From Cymodocea nodosa (Eukaryota; Streptophyta; Magnoliopsida; Alismatales; Cymodoceaceae): DNA of 64,000 nt. The notes under the pieces are model-generated. The model was given only the letters and a program-made list of their open reading frames with translations. It was not told where the DNA came from and ran no database searches. Positions 11,622 to 22,082 of this stretch are shown one piece after another. Numbering within the stretch: the first letter of the stretch is position 1; the number at the start of each line of letters is the position of its first letter. The stretch lies in the NCBI GenBank assembly GCA_036874045.1, contig JAZBRI010000003.1, forward strand, positions 4,662,501-4,726,500. The letters are read 5' to 3'. A program made the translations under genes and the position numbers.

Positions 11622-14600
11622 CTACTCAGCGTATGTGATCACATCAAGTGATGAGTTCGCCTTCCACAATTCATTGGGTGCATCCTTCGTTTTCACGGAG
11701 TATTCGTCCAGATGAACGGCAAAATATGAAACAAGTGGAGTTGTTCGGGATTCATCAATAATGAATTTCAGATACTGAGCTTTTACTCTTGGAAAAGACA
11801 ACAATCTTTTGTAGCCCACAGTGGTGCCTACCACTATGGTATACCACTGATCTCCAAGGATGGCATCAAGGTGAAACTTGCTAATTCGCTGTCCCATCTG
11901 AATTGGCTCTTGTATCTGCAACACATTGAATGACAACGGTTTTTGCAAATCCATGTCAATCACCCAAGAAGACTCATGGTCTTCCGGGGCCCAGTAGTTG
12001 TGTATCCCTTCTTCGAAGATGTGAGCTGCACCAAATGAAGGGTTTGTGTGGCCTCCACGGGTGCTGCTTGCAGAAACCGTGGCATCCTGCGCCAAGTTTT
12101 TGGAGAATATGTTCCTTCGCATTTCAGCAAATTCACGTAGCACAAGCAAGTCTTCATCAGATATTAGACCGGAAGAATTAGGGGGAACATTCAGTATCAG
12201 GAAACAGTTCCTCCCAGAAGAATTGTAGTATATGTCAAGAAGCTCAATGGCAGATTTTGGACGTTCATTACTGTGCCAAAACCAGCCTGGTCTGATGGAC
12301 ACATCACATTCTGCAGGTACCCAGTTACGCCCCATTGGATCTCCCATAGTTGAGTATCTATTGCACACAAAGTAAATACACATTTAGCCTTCAGTTCAAC
12401 TCATTTTCATGCCCAATAAATAATGTGACACGTTGAGTTTACATCCTAGCAACTAGTTGGGAAGGCAAAAGTGTCGGCATCCTATAAGATGAACAGACTC
12501 TTCAGAAAAGTCGTTGGAATGACACATATTACTCATGATATATAGACGTTAGATTTGGGTCACGTTCTGAAAAAACTGCGAGCTCAAGTGGCTAATATAC
12601 ATTTATGTGTATAAAATTGAAGTGGCTAATATGGCAAGACATTTGTACTAGTTGCTCATCTTCTTGTTTCTACAAATGGCAAAACTACAAAAAGTACTTT
12701 AAAATCTGTTTGTGATGAAACTTGATATCCACTCAATTATCAATACGGTACAAGGTGCAGCAAGCTTGAAATAGGATTCATAACAAACATCCACATCCCT
12801 ATAAAGGAGGCATATTCATAAACATATATATAAAATTAAGAAAAATAACTAGAACTTTTCTCTGTAATATTGATGAGAATAGATTATTCCGTTTTACATT
12901 TCCTTTTAGAGAGGAGTAGAGGAATATTCTAAAAATAAGTCTATTGTATTCTCATGTGAGGAAGAACTCATCCATGACAAATTGTCTAATTGGAGTAAAG
13001 TGCATCTTTGCAGAAATCAATAGCTAAACAATTTCTCAATAATTTTATTTTCGATGAGGAAAGTAAGCATGAAAGTAGAAACCCCACTTTAGTGACCAGA
13101 CGACCTCAATGATAGCTCCAAGGAAGTCCTAACTGATGCTTCACCTACCACCTGACCCAGTCATTAGATTCCAAACATGAAGACGAAAATTAATAACTCA
13201 ATTCACCCTCAATTTGCACCTAAATTTTTCATTATTATGAAACACCAAGCCCATCAGACCCATAGCCATCACCAACCCACCAACACTTGGGTAATTTTCA
13301 CTAAACATCTCCCTCAGTTGTAATCAAGTGCCTATATTCTACCTTACCATTTAAGACCAAATGATATATAAATGCTCCCAAATCATATTCATTGCACAAA
13401 TAACTATCAAGCTCTCCAATGAACCTAATTTCATGCTAATTTAGCAAGAAATGTCAACCGTGCACACTTGCAAAGCCAGCCTGGCATGGAAATCTCTACA
13501 AGACACACCTAGTTGATTTTTCCAGGCAGCTTGGGCATATGAACATGAGAGATTTCTAGTTGCTGTAGACAATTTAGACTATATGGTGGAATTTCATCCA
13601 CTTGGCTTAATTTCTATTGGTTTATGCTAATTTCAGATATGTGGGAGAGTGATTTTTACCATCATAAATTACCTCTATCATCCTAACCTACATTCAGAGG
13701 GGATTCTACACACCTTGCAGAAATTCCAACCCTCCCTACTGCATTTCTTCTCCTCTAACACAATCCCCACATTCTCCTTTCTACCGCCAACATATGGGTT
13801 CATTCCACCGCCTAATTTGAACCATCACATTTAAATTACTAGAGTTAAGTATTTGTTTGCCAAAAAGTAGATTGAGGAATTTTGTCCATAATATCATCTT
13901 CAGTTACTAAAATGAATCCAAACATATGAAATAGTTTTACGAGATATATTAATAACAAGCTAGTTTAGCCACATGTATATTTTAGTGTATTACTTTTCAA
14001 CCATACGAGAAAAACTTTGAATCCCATTAAAGGATACGCCAAGGGAATGCAGCTATCAGATCAGAGGTGAACACCTTCATGAAACATTATAGGATACTAT
14101 CTCAAAGAATGGAAATGTTTGATGACTCCTGAGCATAATTCACTAGGTTTCCACTTAATATGTCAATGCATCATTAGTCACAACATTTCAAATCTTTTAA
14201 ATTGATTAGATACTAAAATGCCAATAAAATAAGAGAAACTATGACTTTATTTTGGATATCTCCATCATAATATTTGTGCATGCCTATCTAGTTTTTTCAG
14301 GAGACATGTTATCAGGTAATTTAACTAATGCATGAAGACATAACATGAAGTCTGTAAGGAAGAAAACTCACTGGTAGGTTGTGTTGCCTATCATGTCTAT
14401 GCTTCGATTGAAGAGTGACCAGCAGGTGAAGCCAGCGAGCCCTGTCTCATCACCTACCCATCGGCTGTCTGGACCAGAATCAGAGAAAATAATTGCACCC
14501 GGTTGAAGTTGATGAATAAAGTCAAACCAGGACGTAAACAAGTATTCCATATGTGTCTCATTCTTCCCTGGAGCACCATCCAAAAATACCTCCTGAATTT

Positions 14601-15789
14601 CACCATAACTGCCCCCAAAGATGAAACTAATCAGTGATGGACAGCAGGAAGGAGAAAGTGTTGGTAACAAAAACTGGCTTCATAAGGGCTTTTAGATTGT
14701 ATTGTGTTCCAGGTTGCTTCAATTTACTTGACTAGTAAAGTTGCTATGCAACTTCAGAAATGTAGTATTCACTGGTCAATGCACATATAAAGATGCAGGC
14801 AGCTAATCTGTATCAGTTATCAATGCTAAACAGATTCTGAGTTATGAAAGCATTAAAATGCTAATGCCAATCTTGATTATATGATAGAAGTCTAAGAGAT
14901 GTATTACTCACTGCTCAATGCACATATAAAGATGCAGGCAGCTGATCTGTATCAGTCATCAATGCTAAAATATCATTGAGTTATGAAAGCATTAAAATGC
15001 CAATGCTTGTACAATCGATAAAAGTGTAAGAGATGAATTGACATGTTTAAATGGTTCCATATTGGAAATGAGAAGAAAGCTTGTACAATTAATATAACAT
15101 TAGATTTCTTCCCTAATAACCAATTGATTTTAGGTTACAGTTATTCACGTTTCAATACGACAACATCAACACATTTCTCTTACGACATTCCACAAACCAG
15201 CAAAAGAAAACCCAAATCCAACACACCCGGTGAGCAGCTCGGCCATCTGCCCCAAATAGTACTCATTGTACTCCAGCGTCTTCCCATAAGATTTCTCATG
15301 CCGATCCCACGGCGAAAGGTAGACCCCCATCCCAATCCCCGCCTCCTTGACTGCGGCCGCCAGCTCCCCGACCACGTCCCCCGTGCCACCTCTCCACCTG
15401 CTGCTCTTCACGGAGTAGCTGGTGTAGTTGGAGGGCCAAAGGCAGAACCCGTCGTGGTGCTTGGCAGTAAGGACAACCCGCGAGAATCCCGTGTCCACTG
15501 CGGCCCGCACCCACTGGCGGGCGTCGAGGGAGGTCGGGTCGAACAATGACGGGTCGTCGGAGCCCGTGCCCCACTCGGAGTCGGTGAAAGTGTTGATGCC
15601 GAAGTGGAGGAAGAGGGCCATCTCGCCAAGCTGCCATTGGAGCTGGGCGGCGGAGGGGAGGGGCGGGGTGGGGAGGGGTGGGGTGGTATGCAAGTTCCAG
15701 GAAGAGCGGGCGGAGGGAACAAGAGAGGGGAGGACGAGAAAGAGAAGAATTGCGTAGCGGTGGCGGTGACATTCTGATCTGTCAGCCAT
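11622..15789 (-). CDS. FUC1: alpha-L-fucosidase, glycoside hydrolase family 29 (FUC1-like)
   Basis: Secreted or vacuolar hydrolase; the Arabidopsis relative removes alpha-1,3/1,4-linked fucose from N-glycans. Exons are 15227-15789, 14372-14608 and 11622-12357, all phase-consistent, giving 511 residues. A signal peptide (about residues 1-29, core AILLFLVLPSLV) precedes the GH29 barrel with LHFGINTF, AKHHDGFCLW (HHDG at 111-114), LSPWDRHE and EVFLDGA, whose Asp198 is the expected nucleophile. Exon 3 carries WVPAECDVSIRPGWFWH and NVPPNSSGLI, followed by a C-terminal beta-sandwich region (EEGIHNYWAPEDHESSWV). Length matches Arabidopsis FUC1 (about 506). Intron 1 (14609-15226) contains an internal tandem duplication; intron 2 is 2.0 kb. 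The ATG at 15789 is followed at once by the signal peptide. The gene sits inside the UGT array. Confidence 0.93.
14762..15035. repeat. two-unit tandem duplication in fucosidase intron 1
   Basis: Unit 1 is 14762-14900 and unit 2 is 14901-15035, about 139 bp each. Both contain 'gcacatataaagatgcagg', 'aatgctaaa', 'gagttatgaaagcattaaa' and end in 'gtaagagatg' or 'tctaagagatg'. Divergence is modest, so the duplication is fairly recent. Confidence 0.85.
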
Positions 15790-16080
15790 GGTGGTATGCT
15801 ATCAAAAGTGAAGCTGGCCTATGGAATAAATAATAGAAGAAATAAGATAAATAGAAAAAAAAAAATTTCTTTTACTTTTTTATTTCCTTCGAGTGTTTAG
15901 AAAATTTCAAACTCTAATTAAGATTTTTCCAATAAATGAGAATTAACTAAAATGTTTCTGTCGAATATGATAACATTAATGCATAGATTAAAATTTAAAC
16001 AGCAACGTAAGACATGAGTCAAGAAACACACAGAAACAACCAGCACAATATATTATAATAGTGAAAAAAATATGTCTGTC
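15790..16080. other. short intergenic spacer between fucosidase start and UGT pseudogene
   Basis: AT-rich sequence carrying the fucosidase upstream region. No gene seen. It does not match the 3' flanks of UGT copies 1 and 3, so the pseudogene's downstream context differs from the other two copies. Confidence 0.6.
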
Positions 16081-17090
16081 AAAAGCAGCACCGGCTGCAG
16101 AGCTCCTCCCAGTAGAAAGGAAGAAGCCCAAAGCTTTTGACAATCGGCGATGGCCGTGACTCTGGGCCGTCTCCAGTGAGTCGTCCAACGCAGCAAGCGA
16201 AGACCCTCTTTTCACCTTTCCTTCCTCCGTCACCGTCGCCACCACCGCACTCCTCATCACCTCCTTCATCTCCGCCGCCCTCCTCCTCATCTCCTCCCCT
16301 TCTCCCCGCCCATCACCTCCCTCACCGCCGTCTCCACCAACCCAACGTCCACGGCTTCCGCCAAGCCTCTCGCTACCTCCACGCACACCCCCATCTCCTC
16401 CTCGAGCATCTTGACGTTGTAGAACTGCTCCGCCGCCAAGGGCCAGCCAATCATGGGCACGCCTTCGCTCAGACTCTCCAGCACCGAGTTCCATCCGCAA
16501 TGCGTCAGAAAGGCACCCACCGCCTTGTGGCCGAGGATCTCCGGCTGTGGTGCCCAGTTCCTCACCACCAGTCCCCTACCTTGTTCCCTCATCCTCTCGT
16601 CGAATCCCTCCGGCAACCATTCGCTTCTGAACTCGCCTTTCAGATCGAATCCCAATGGTGGTCGGACCACCCAGAGGAAAGAATGATTGCTCCTCTCCAG
16701 CCCCGTCGCCAGACTCAGCATATGCGATGGCGAGATTGTGTTCTGCGAACCGAACGACACGTAAAGCACCGACATCGTCGGGTGGTCGTCGAGCCACTGC
16801 ATGCAGTCCTTAATGCTGATTCCCGTTTCCTTCCCTAGCCGTGGTCTGCCACCACTGCCACACCCTGCGCCCACCGATACGCCGAAGGGCCTCCAATCTG
16901 CTCTTCTCCATCTCCTCCACTGTGTTGCAAAGGAACCCATTCGAATTAAGGACGGACAGCGTGATTTGCTCCTTGAGAAACACTGACCATGAATGGCAGC
17001 AGCACTTTGTGCTCCTTCCGCCGCCGCTGCCGCTCTTCACGTCCCAATCCCATCATGCCCGATGCCTTCGTGACGGTGCGCGTCTCATGA
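16080..17090 (-). pseudogene. UDP-glycosyltransferase pseudogene (array copy 2)
   Basis: Closely related to copies 1 and 3 over the PSPG region (WAPQPEILGHKAVGAFLTHC... at about 16430-16560), but not functional. The N-terminal segment (MMGLGREERQRRRKEHKVLLPFM, 17000-17066) is joined directly to the region starting VFLKEQITLSVL, so roughly 200 residues of the acceptor domain are missing. A second small loss removes the WPVGPLVLGGG linker. Near GGEKG the reading frame shifts, so the C-terminal part continues in another frame with an altered tail. Identity to the intact copies remains high, so decay is recent. No function is expected. Confidence 0.9.
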
Positions 17091-18579
17091 CTCTTGAGGA
17101 GACAAATGATGCTCGGGTTTGGTTCGAGATATATGACATAATCGTGTGCGTCATGTGTCACGTGGGACGTAATTAAATTGAGGTTATCAATTTAATTATA
17201 CCAAAGCATGTGCACACAATCGTACCTCCCACGCGACACATGACTTGGTATAATTAAATTGAGAACATTGAATCGGAGATCTCACAAGGGATTTCGATTA
17301 CGAAGATTTTCTAAAAGGTCTTCGTACATCAACTTGATTTGTAATGTTTATTAATTTTTTCAACTACTGTAGTTGTATTATTTTAATTCGTTAATCCGTT
17401 TGTGTAGTTTGAAATATATTATCTCAATTTTTACTTGAAACAGATATCAGCAATGACAATTGTTAAATTCAATTTGGTTGATTTCTGAATTTGTGCTTTA
17501 TGATTGATATTCTTGTTGATCTATTCATCTTATCTGATATCTCCTATCTATGATCTACGTTAAGAATGAACATCCGAATGATGATTATTAGTCCATTCTA
17601 ATTATTTTTGGTTTGGTGCCTTGACAAATAATGTGTATGTTTGATATGAAATCTCTTGTCCCATTTTGCACACGACAATCTGTTAATTTACCGTAGACAA
17701 AGTACTGTACTTATGAATATTAACCAATCTTATGTGATAATCACATTACATAAAAATGGTTTTTGATAGCATTGGTATAATTTTAATATGTAGGAAAATT
17801 TTATTTAGTTGATGGTTGTCCAAAATCGATTAGAATTTCTTACTTTATTTTGAAGTGTTCATTATTACTTAAATGATTATGTTGTTGATCGACTTTTAAA
17901 TAATACAATCAAAAATTTTAATTATAAGCATTTACAATTATGAATAATAATAGAACATACATTCAAAATAGAAAAGCATCGATTCTCTACGAGATTATAT
18001 ACCATTTTCTTATAAAACACAGGTTAAGATTGTTTAAATGTATTTTCAACTTTATAATTTTATTCATAAGACACATAAAATAAATCTACTTAAAGAATTT
18101 TAAGATAAAGTGAGAGGAATTAAAGACTATGAACAATAAATAGAATTTACATCACATTTTGAAAATGATGAACAACTATATATTATTAGTAGTACTCAAG
18201 ACTAAAGAAAAATAACAATAGATCAAAAGCATGAAATAATGTTGCAATCTATGTGACATAATCTTCATTATTAAGTCATGTTTTGTGGCTTCTTGATTTT
18301 TGAGTTTCTTGTGGACTAATTTAAATATTGGAAGATATGATTTTGTATTTCAATGTCATAGTTTGTAATTTTCATACCAAAATCACAAAAAGAATAAAAG
18401 ATAATGTCTAAATAATATTCATGATTTATTAAATGAATAATTCTATTTAATTAAGCCTATATATTATAAAATTTATTATATTATATTATTTTATTATATA
18501 TATTATTATTATTTATTTTATTTTATTTAATATATGTTATTAATATTGCCTTTTTATTTATTCATTTATTATTGTTTTA
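17091..18579. other. intergenic AT-rich DNA with a UGT 3'-flank fragment
   Basis: No gene seen. 17091-17165 still matches the UGT 5' flank. 17150-17262 contains an inverted duplication. 17435-17463 is a 29-bp match to the sequence found just downstream of UGT copies 1 (7598-7626) and 3 (20403-20430). The rest is AT-rich without recognisable content. Confidence 0.6.
17150..17262. repeat. imperfect inverted duplication at the 5' edge of the UGT pseudogene
   Basis: GTCATGTGTCACGTGGG (17150-17166) pairs with CCCACGCGACACATGAC (17228-17244), 16 of 17 bases. TCAATTTAATTATACCAA (17187-17204) pairs perfectly with 17245-17262. The arms are not in simple nested order, which points to a rearranged inverted duplication rather than a plain hairpin. 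Confidence 0.75.
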
Positions 18580-19480
18580 TTGTTTTATTTAGTGAATTGA
18601 TTAACCGAGATATCTCTCGATTTCACCATGACCAAAGTATTACTTATGTTTATTAATAATATTATTATTATATATATGCATGTATTTAAATCAACCAATT
18701 CAAAAAAATAAATTTTCTTATATTATTTTTTGGTAGAAAACGGTTGAACCACAAATATTTCTACACAACCTATAAATTTATAATTTTTTATTTCCTAGAT
18801 CAATTGAACTCAAGCTATTTTGATTCTGATTTTCTAAGATCGATTTATTCGAATTCTCTTTCAATTTAACCTAAAACCTTATATATTTTATTTTTAAAAG
18901 AATAAAAAAAACTCAACTGAATCGATCATGTTTCAATTCAACCTATAAATTATAATTTTTTATTTAAAAGAGTAATCGAATCGATGGTATTTTAGTTCAA
19001 TCACTCTTTTTTTTTTCATTATAATAATATATATATGATTTTAAGAGATCGATCGAATCGAGTTCTCTCTCGATTTAACCTAAAACCCTATATATTTTAT
19101 TTTAAAAAGAATAAAAAAAACTTGATTGAATCGATCATGTTTTGACTGAACCTATAAATTTATAATTTTTTATTTAAAAGAGTGGTTGAACCGATCGTAT
19201 TTCAATTCAACAACCTATTTTTTTGTATTTTTTATTATAAAATGTTAGGTGCAATCTCATAACATTTCTTTGTTATATTATTATTATTATTTTATTGACT
19301 TTTTAAAATATATGTTTTTAATTGGTTTAATATAATAAATTAGGTTAGGCCAATATTTATTATTATATATATATATATATATATAATATAATATATATAT
19401 ATATATATGTATAGTCTATTGATTTAAGAATTTGTTGTAAACAATTTTAAAAATTGAGACATATGAATTTCTATCTAAGG
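18580..19480. repeat. AT-rich tandem module (about 190 bp) and (AT)n
   Basis: Two consecutive units at about 18840-19030 and 19035-19215 share 'tcgatttaacctaaaac', 'tatatattttattttaaa' and 'aacctataaatttataat'. The same unit occurs once left of UGT copy 1 (6625-6800). An (AT)n run lies at 19371-19408. Confidence 0.7.
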
Positions 19481-19483
19481 GGG

Positions 19484-19945
19484 TGTTTGTGCACCCAGAA
19501 AATGACGGAAAATTTTCCATCATTTTCTAGGTGTTTGTGCACCCCTGAGATTTTCCGTCATTTTCTAGCAAAATCGTCAAACACCCCAAAAAATTTTCCG
19601 TCGTTTTCCAACCACATCCAAGGGTGAAAACGACGGAAAACACCCCTCGAATGAACCCTCCTCGCGCATCCTCGCCCTTGCGCATCTTCACCCACTATTG
19701 TTTCCTCGCTGTTGGCCTCCTCGTCGCATCTTCTTCTGCCGTCGTCTCGTCGTCGTCATCCTCCTCATCACATCTTCTTATGCCGTCGTCTCCTCGTCTC
19801 ATCCAGAAAGCACCGTCGTCCGACATCCGAAGCACATCTTCTTACGTTGTCGTCTCTGTACTTATTTGTTGCGCATCTTTTTTCACCGTAGTCTCATTGC
19901 CGTCTTCCTCCTCATCGCATCTTCTTGTTCTGTCTTCCATCTTTT
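19484..19945. mobile_element. GC-richer insertion in the UGT copy 3 downstream flank (possible MITE plus pyrimidine-rich repeat)
   Basis: The flank of copy 3 aligns with that of copy 1 on both sides, but this block has no counterpart there. It opens with GGGGGTGTTTGTGCACCC. It carries repeated and inverted 'gaaaatgacggaaaa' / 'ttttccgtcattttc' phrases to about 19645, where 'gaaaacacccc' inversely matches the start. 19660-19940 is a degenerate CTCGT/CATCTTCTT-rich repeat (GCATCTTCTTCTGCCGTCGT and variants). The palindromic ends suggest a small non-autonomous DNA element; no clear target-site duplication was found. An open frame across it (19624-19977) is judged a by-product of the repeat. Confidence 0.45.
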
Positions 19946-20510
19946 TTTTTGTATTTTTATTATATTTTCGCATTTGAATAATTCTATTTAAATAATTTTT
20001 TAAAATTTCAATTATGTATTAAAATTTAATTATTAAAAATTTATGATTTATTATAACTTTAATAATATTCATATTATAATTTATGTTAATAATTGAAAAC
20101 TTAAATTTTATAATTTTCTTACCTTAAAATTTTAATTCTCTAACTTTCTATTTTTAATATTTTTTAATTTTTTATTTCTTATCTTTTTTGACCTTTTGTT
20201 TACTAATTTTCTACACTTTTCAACGATGATACACAAATAGACCCTTATTGATCAAATTTTAATTTGAATCTTCATGACATAAAATTTTAATATTATATTT
20301 TTTCCATGAAATATAATTCATTGATTACAAAATCAAGTTATTTTATGACATTTTTAGGTTTTTTAATTCCTATATATATTATTAATTAAGATTAAAGTGT
20401 AGTTGAAACAGATATCAGCAATGACAATTGAAAGTAATACGTCTGTCAAAAGCAGGACCGGTTCCAGAGCTCCTTCCGGTAGACGAGAAAAGGAACAAGT
20501 CCAAAGCTTT

Positions 20511-22034
20511 TCAACTCGGAGGCGTGAAGGACGATCGGCGATTGCCGTGACTCCGGGCCGTCTCCAGTAAGTCGTCCAACGCAGTAAGCGAAGACCCTCT
20601 CTTCACCTTTCCTTCTTCCGTCACCGTCGCCACCACCGCACTCCTCATCACCTCCTTCATCTCCGCCGCCCTCCTCCTCATCTCCGTCCCCTTCTCCCCG
20701 CCCATCACCTCCCTCACCACCGTCTCCACCAACCCAACGTCCACGGCTTCCGCCAAGCCTCTCGCTACCTCCACGCACACCCCCATCTCCTCCTCGAGCA
20801 TCTTGACGTTGTAGAACTGCTCCGCTGCCAAGGGCCAGCCAATCATGGGCACGCCTTCGCTCAGACTCTCCAGCACCGAGTTCCATCCGCAATGCGTCAG
20901 AAAGGCACCCACCGCCTTGTGGCCGAGGATCTCCGGCTGTGGTGCCCAGTTCCTCACCACCAGTCCCCTACCTTGTTCCCTCATCCTCTCCTCGAATCCC
21001 TCCGGCAACCATTCGCTTCTGAACTCGCCTTTCAGATCGAATCCCAATGGTGGTCGGACCACCCAGAGGAAAGAATGATTGCTCCTCTCCAGCCCCGTCG
21101 CCAGACTCAGCATTTGGGATGGCGTGATTGTGTTCTGCGAACCGAACGACACGTAAAGCACCGACATCGTCGGGTGGTCGTCCAGCCACTGCATGCAGTC
21201 CTTAATGCTGATTCCCGCTTCCTTCCCTAGTCGTGGTCTGCCACCACCGCCACCAAGCAACAAAGGTCCCACCGGCCACACCCTGCGCCCGCTGATACGC
21301 TGAAGGACCTCCAATCCGTTCTTCTCCATCTCCTCCACCGTGTTGCAAAGGATCCCATTCGAGTTAAGGACGGACAGCGTGACTTGCTCCTTGAGAAACA
21401 CCGACCAGGGATCCTTCCCGTCGGCGCTTTTCATTTGCTCCGACATCTGGTTCCGCCGTATCCGGTACGTCTCCGGGAAACCTGGCAACCCGAAGTCTTC
21501 GTCTTCTTTCTTGTTGAGATGGGGCAGGTGGAGCCAGAGCGAGTAGTAGGCGGCGAAGCCGAAGGCGCCACAGGTGGGGAATGTGGCGTGGAAGACGCCG
21601 TGCTCCCTGGCGACGTCGACGGCCCACCCGAAGAAGAAGTCGGCGATGATGCAGAACGGGGGGCAACCATCATGGGTGACGATGTCGGAGATGAGGCCAT
21701 CGAAGTGAGGGCGGAGGGAGCGTGATGCCTGGAAGAGATACACGATGAAATGGTAGGGGAGGGAATCAGTGTTCTCGGCGCCGGGAGGGAGGCCGTGGTC
21801 GGGGCCGTGGAAGGGTAGGACCTTGAAGTTGAAGGCGGTGGTGGGGGGGAGGGACGACCGTAGGATGTCGACGTTCACTGGCGTGTTGACGATGGTGAAG
21901 GTGAATTCACCGGGCCGTGTCTCCTCGATGAACTTCACCAGGGCAAGGAAGGCTGAGAAGTGGCCTTGCGCCATGAATGGCAGCAGCACTATGTGCTCCT
22001 TCCGCCGCCGCTCTTCACATCCCAATCCCATCAT
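20511..22034 (-). CDS. UDP-glycosyltransferase, UGT92-like (array copy 3, intact)
   Basis: Near-identical paralogue of copy 1: 507 residues from the aligned Met at 22034, single exon, with the His in FMAQGH, the Asp in IIADFFFGW and a complete 44-residue PSPG box ending in Gln. Differences from copy 1 are scattered and mostly conservative (for example PMIGWP for PMLGWP in the PSPG box). Unlike copy 1, an extra in-frame ATG lies upstream at 22082, in good context (ttcATGG). If used, it would add 16 residues (MAFKSHETRT...). Because that segment matches noncoding 5' flank in copy 1 with an indel, I prefer 22034 as the ancestral start. Both intact copies are probably functional; the acceptor is unknown. 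Confidence 0.9.
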   Translation of the reverse strand: MMGLGCEERRRKEHIVLLPFMAQGHFSAFLALVKFIEETRPGEFTFTIVNTPVNVDILRSSLPPTTAFNFKVLPFHGPDHGLPPGAENTDSLPYHFIVYLFQASRSLRPHFDGLISDIVTHDGCPPFCIIADFFFGWAVDVAREHGVFHATFPTCGAFGFAAYYSLWLHLPHLNKKEDEDFGLPGFPETYRIRRNQMSEQMKSADGKDPWSVFLKEQVTLSVLNSNGILCNTVEEMEKNGLEVLQRISGRRVWPVGPLLLGGGGGRPRLGKEAGISIKDCMQWLDDHPTMSVLYVSFGSQNTITPSQMLSLATGLERSNHSFLWVVRPPLGFDLKGEFRSEWLPEGFEERMREQGRGLVVRNWAPQPEILGHKAVGAFLTHCGWNSVLESLSEGVPMIGWPLAAEQFYNVKMLEEEMGVCVEVARGLAEAVDVGLVETVVREVMGGEKGTEMRRRAAEMKEVMRSAVVATVTEEGKVKRGSSLTALDDLLETARSHGNRRSSFTPPS

Positions 22035-22082
22035 GTCCGATGCCTTTGTGGCGGTGCGCGTCTCGTGACTCTTAAAGGCCAT

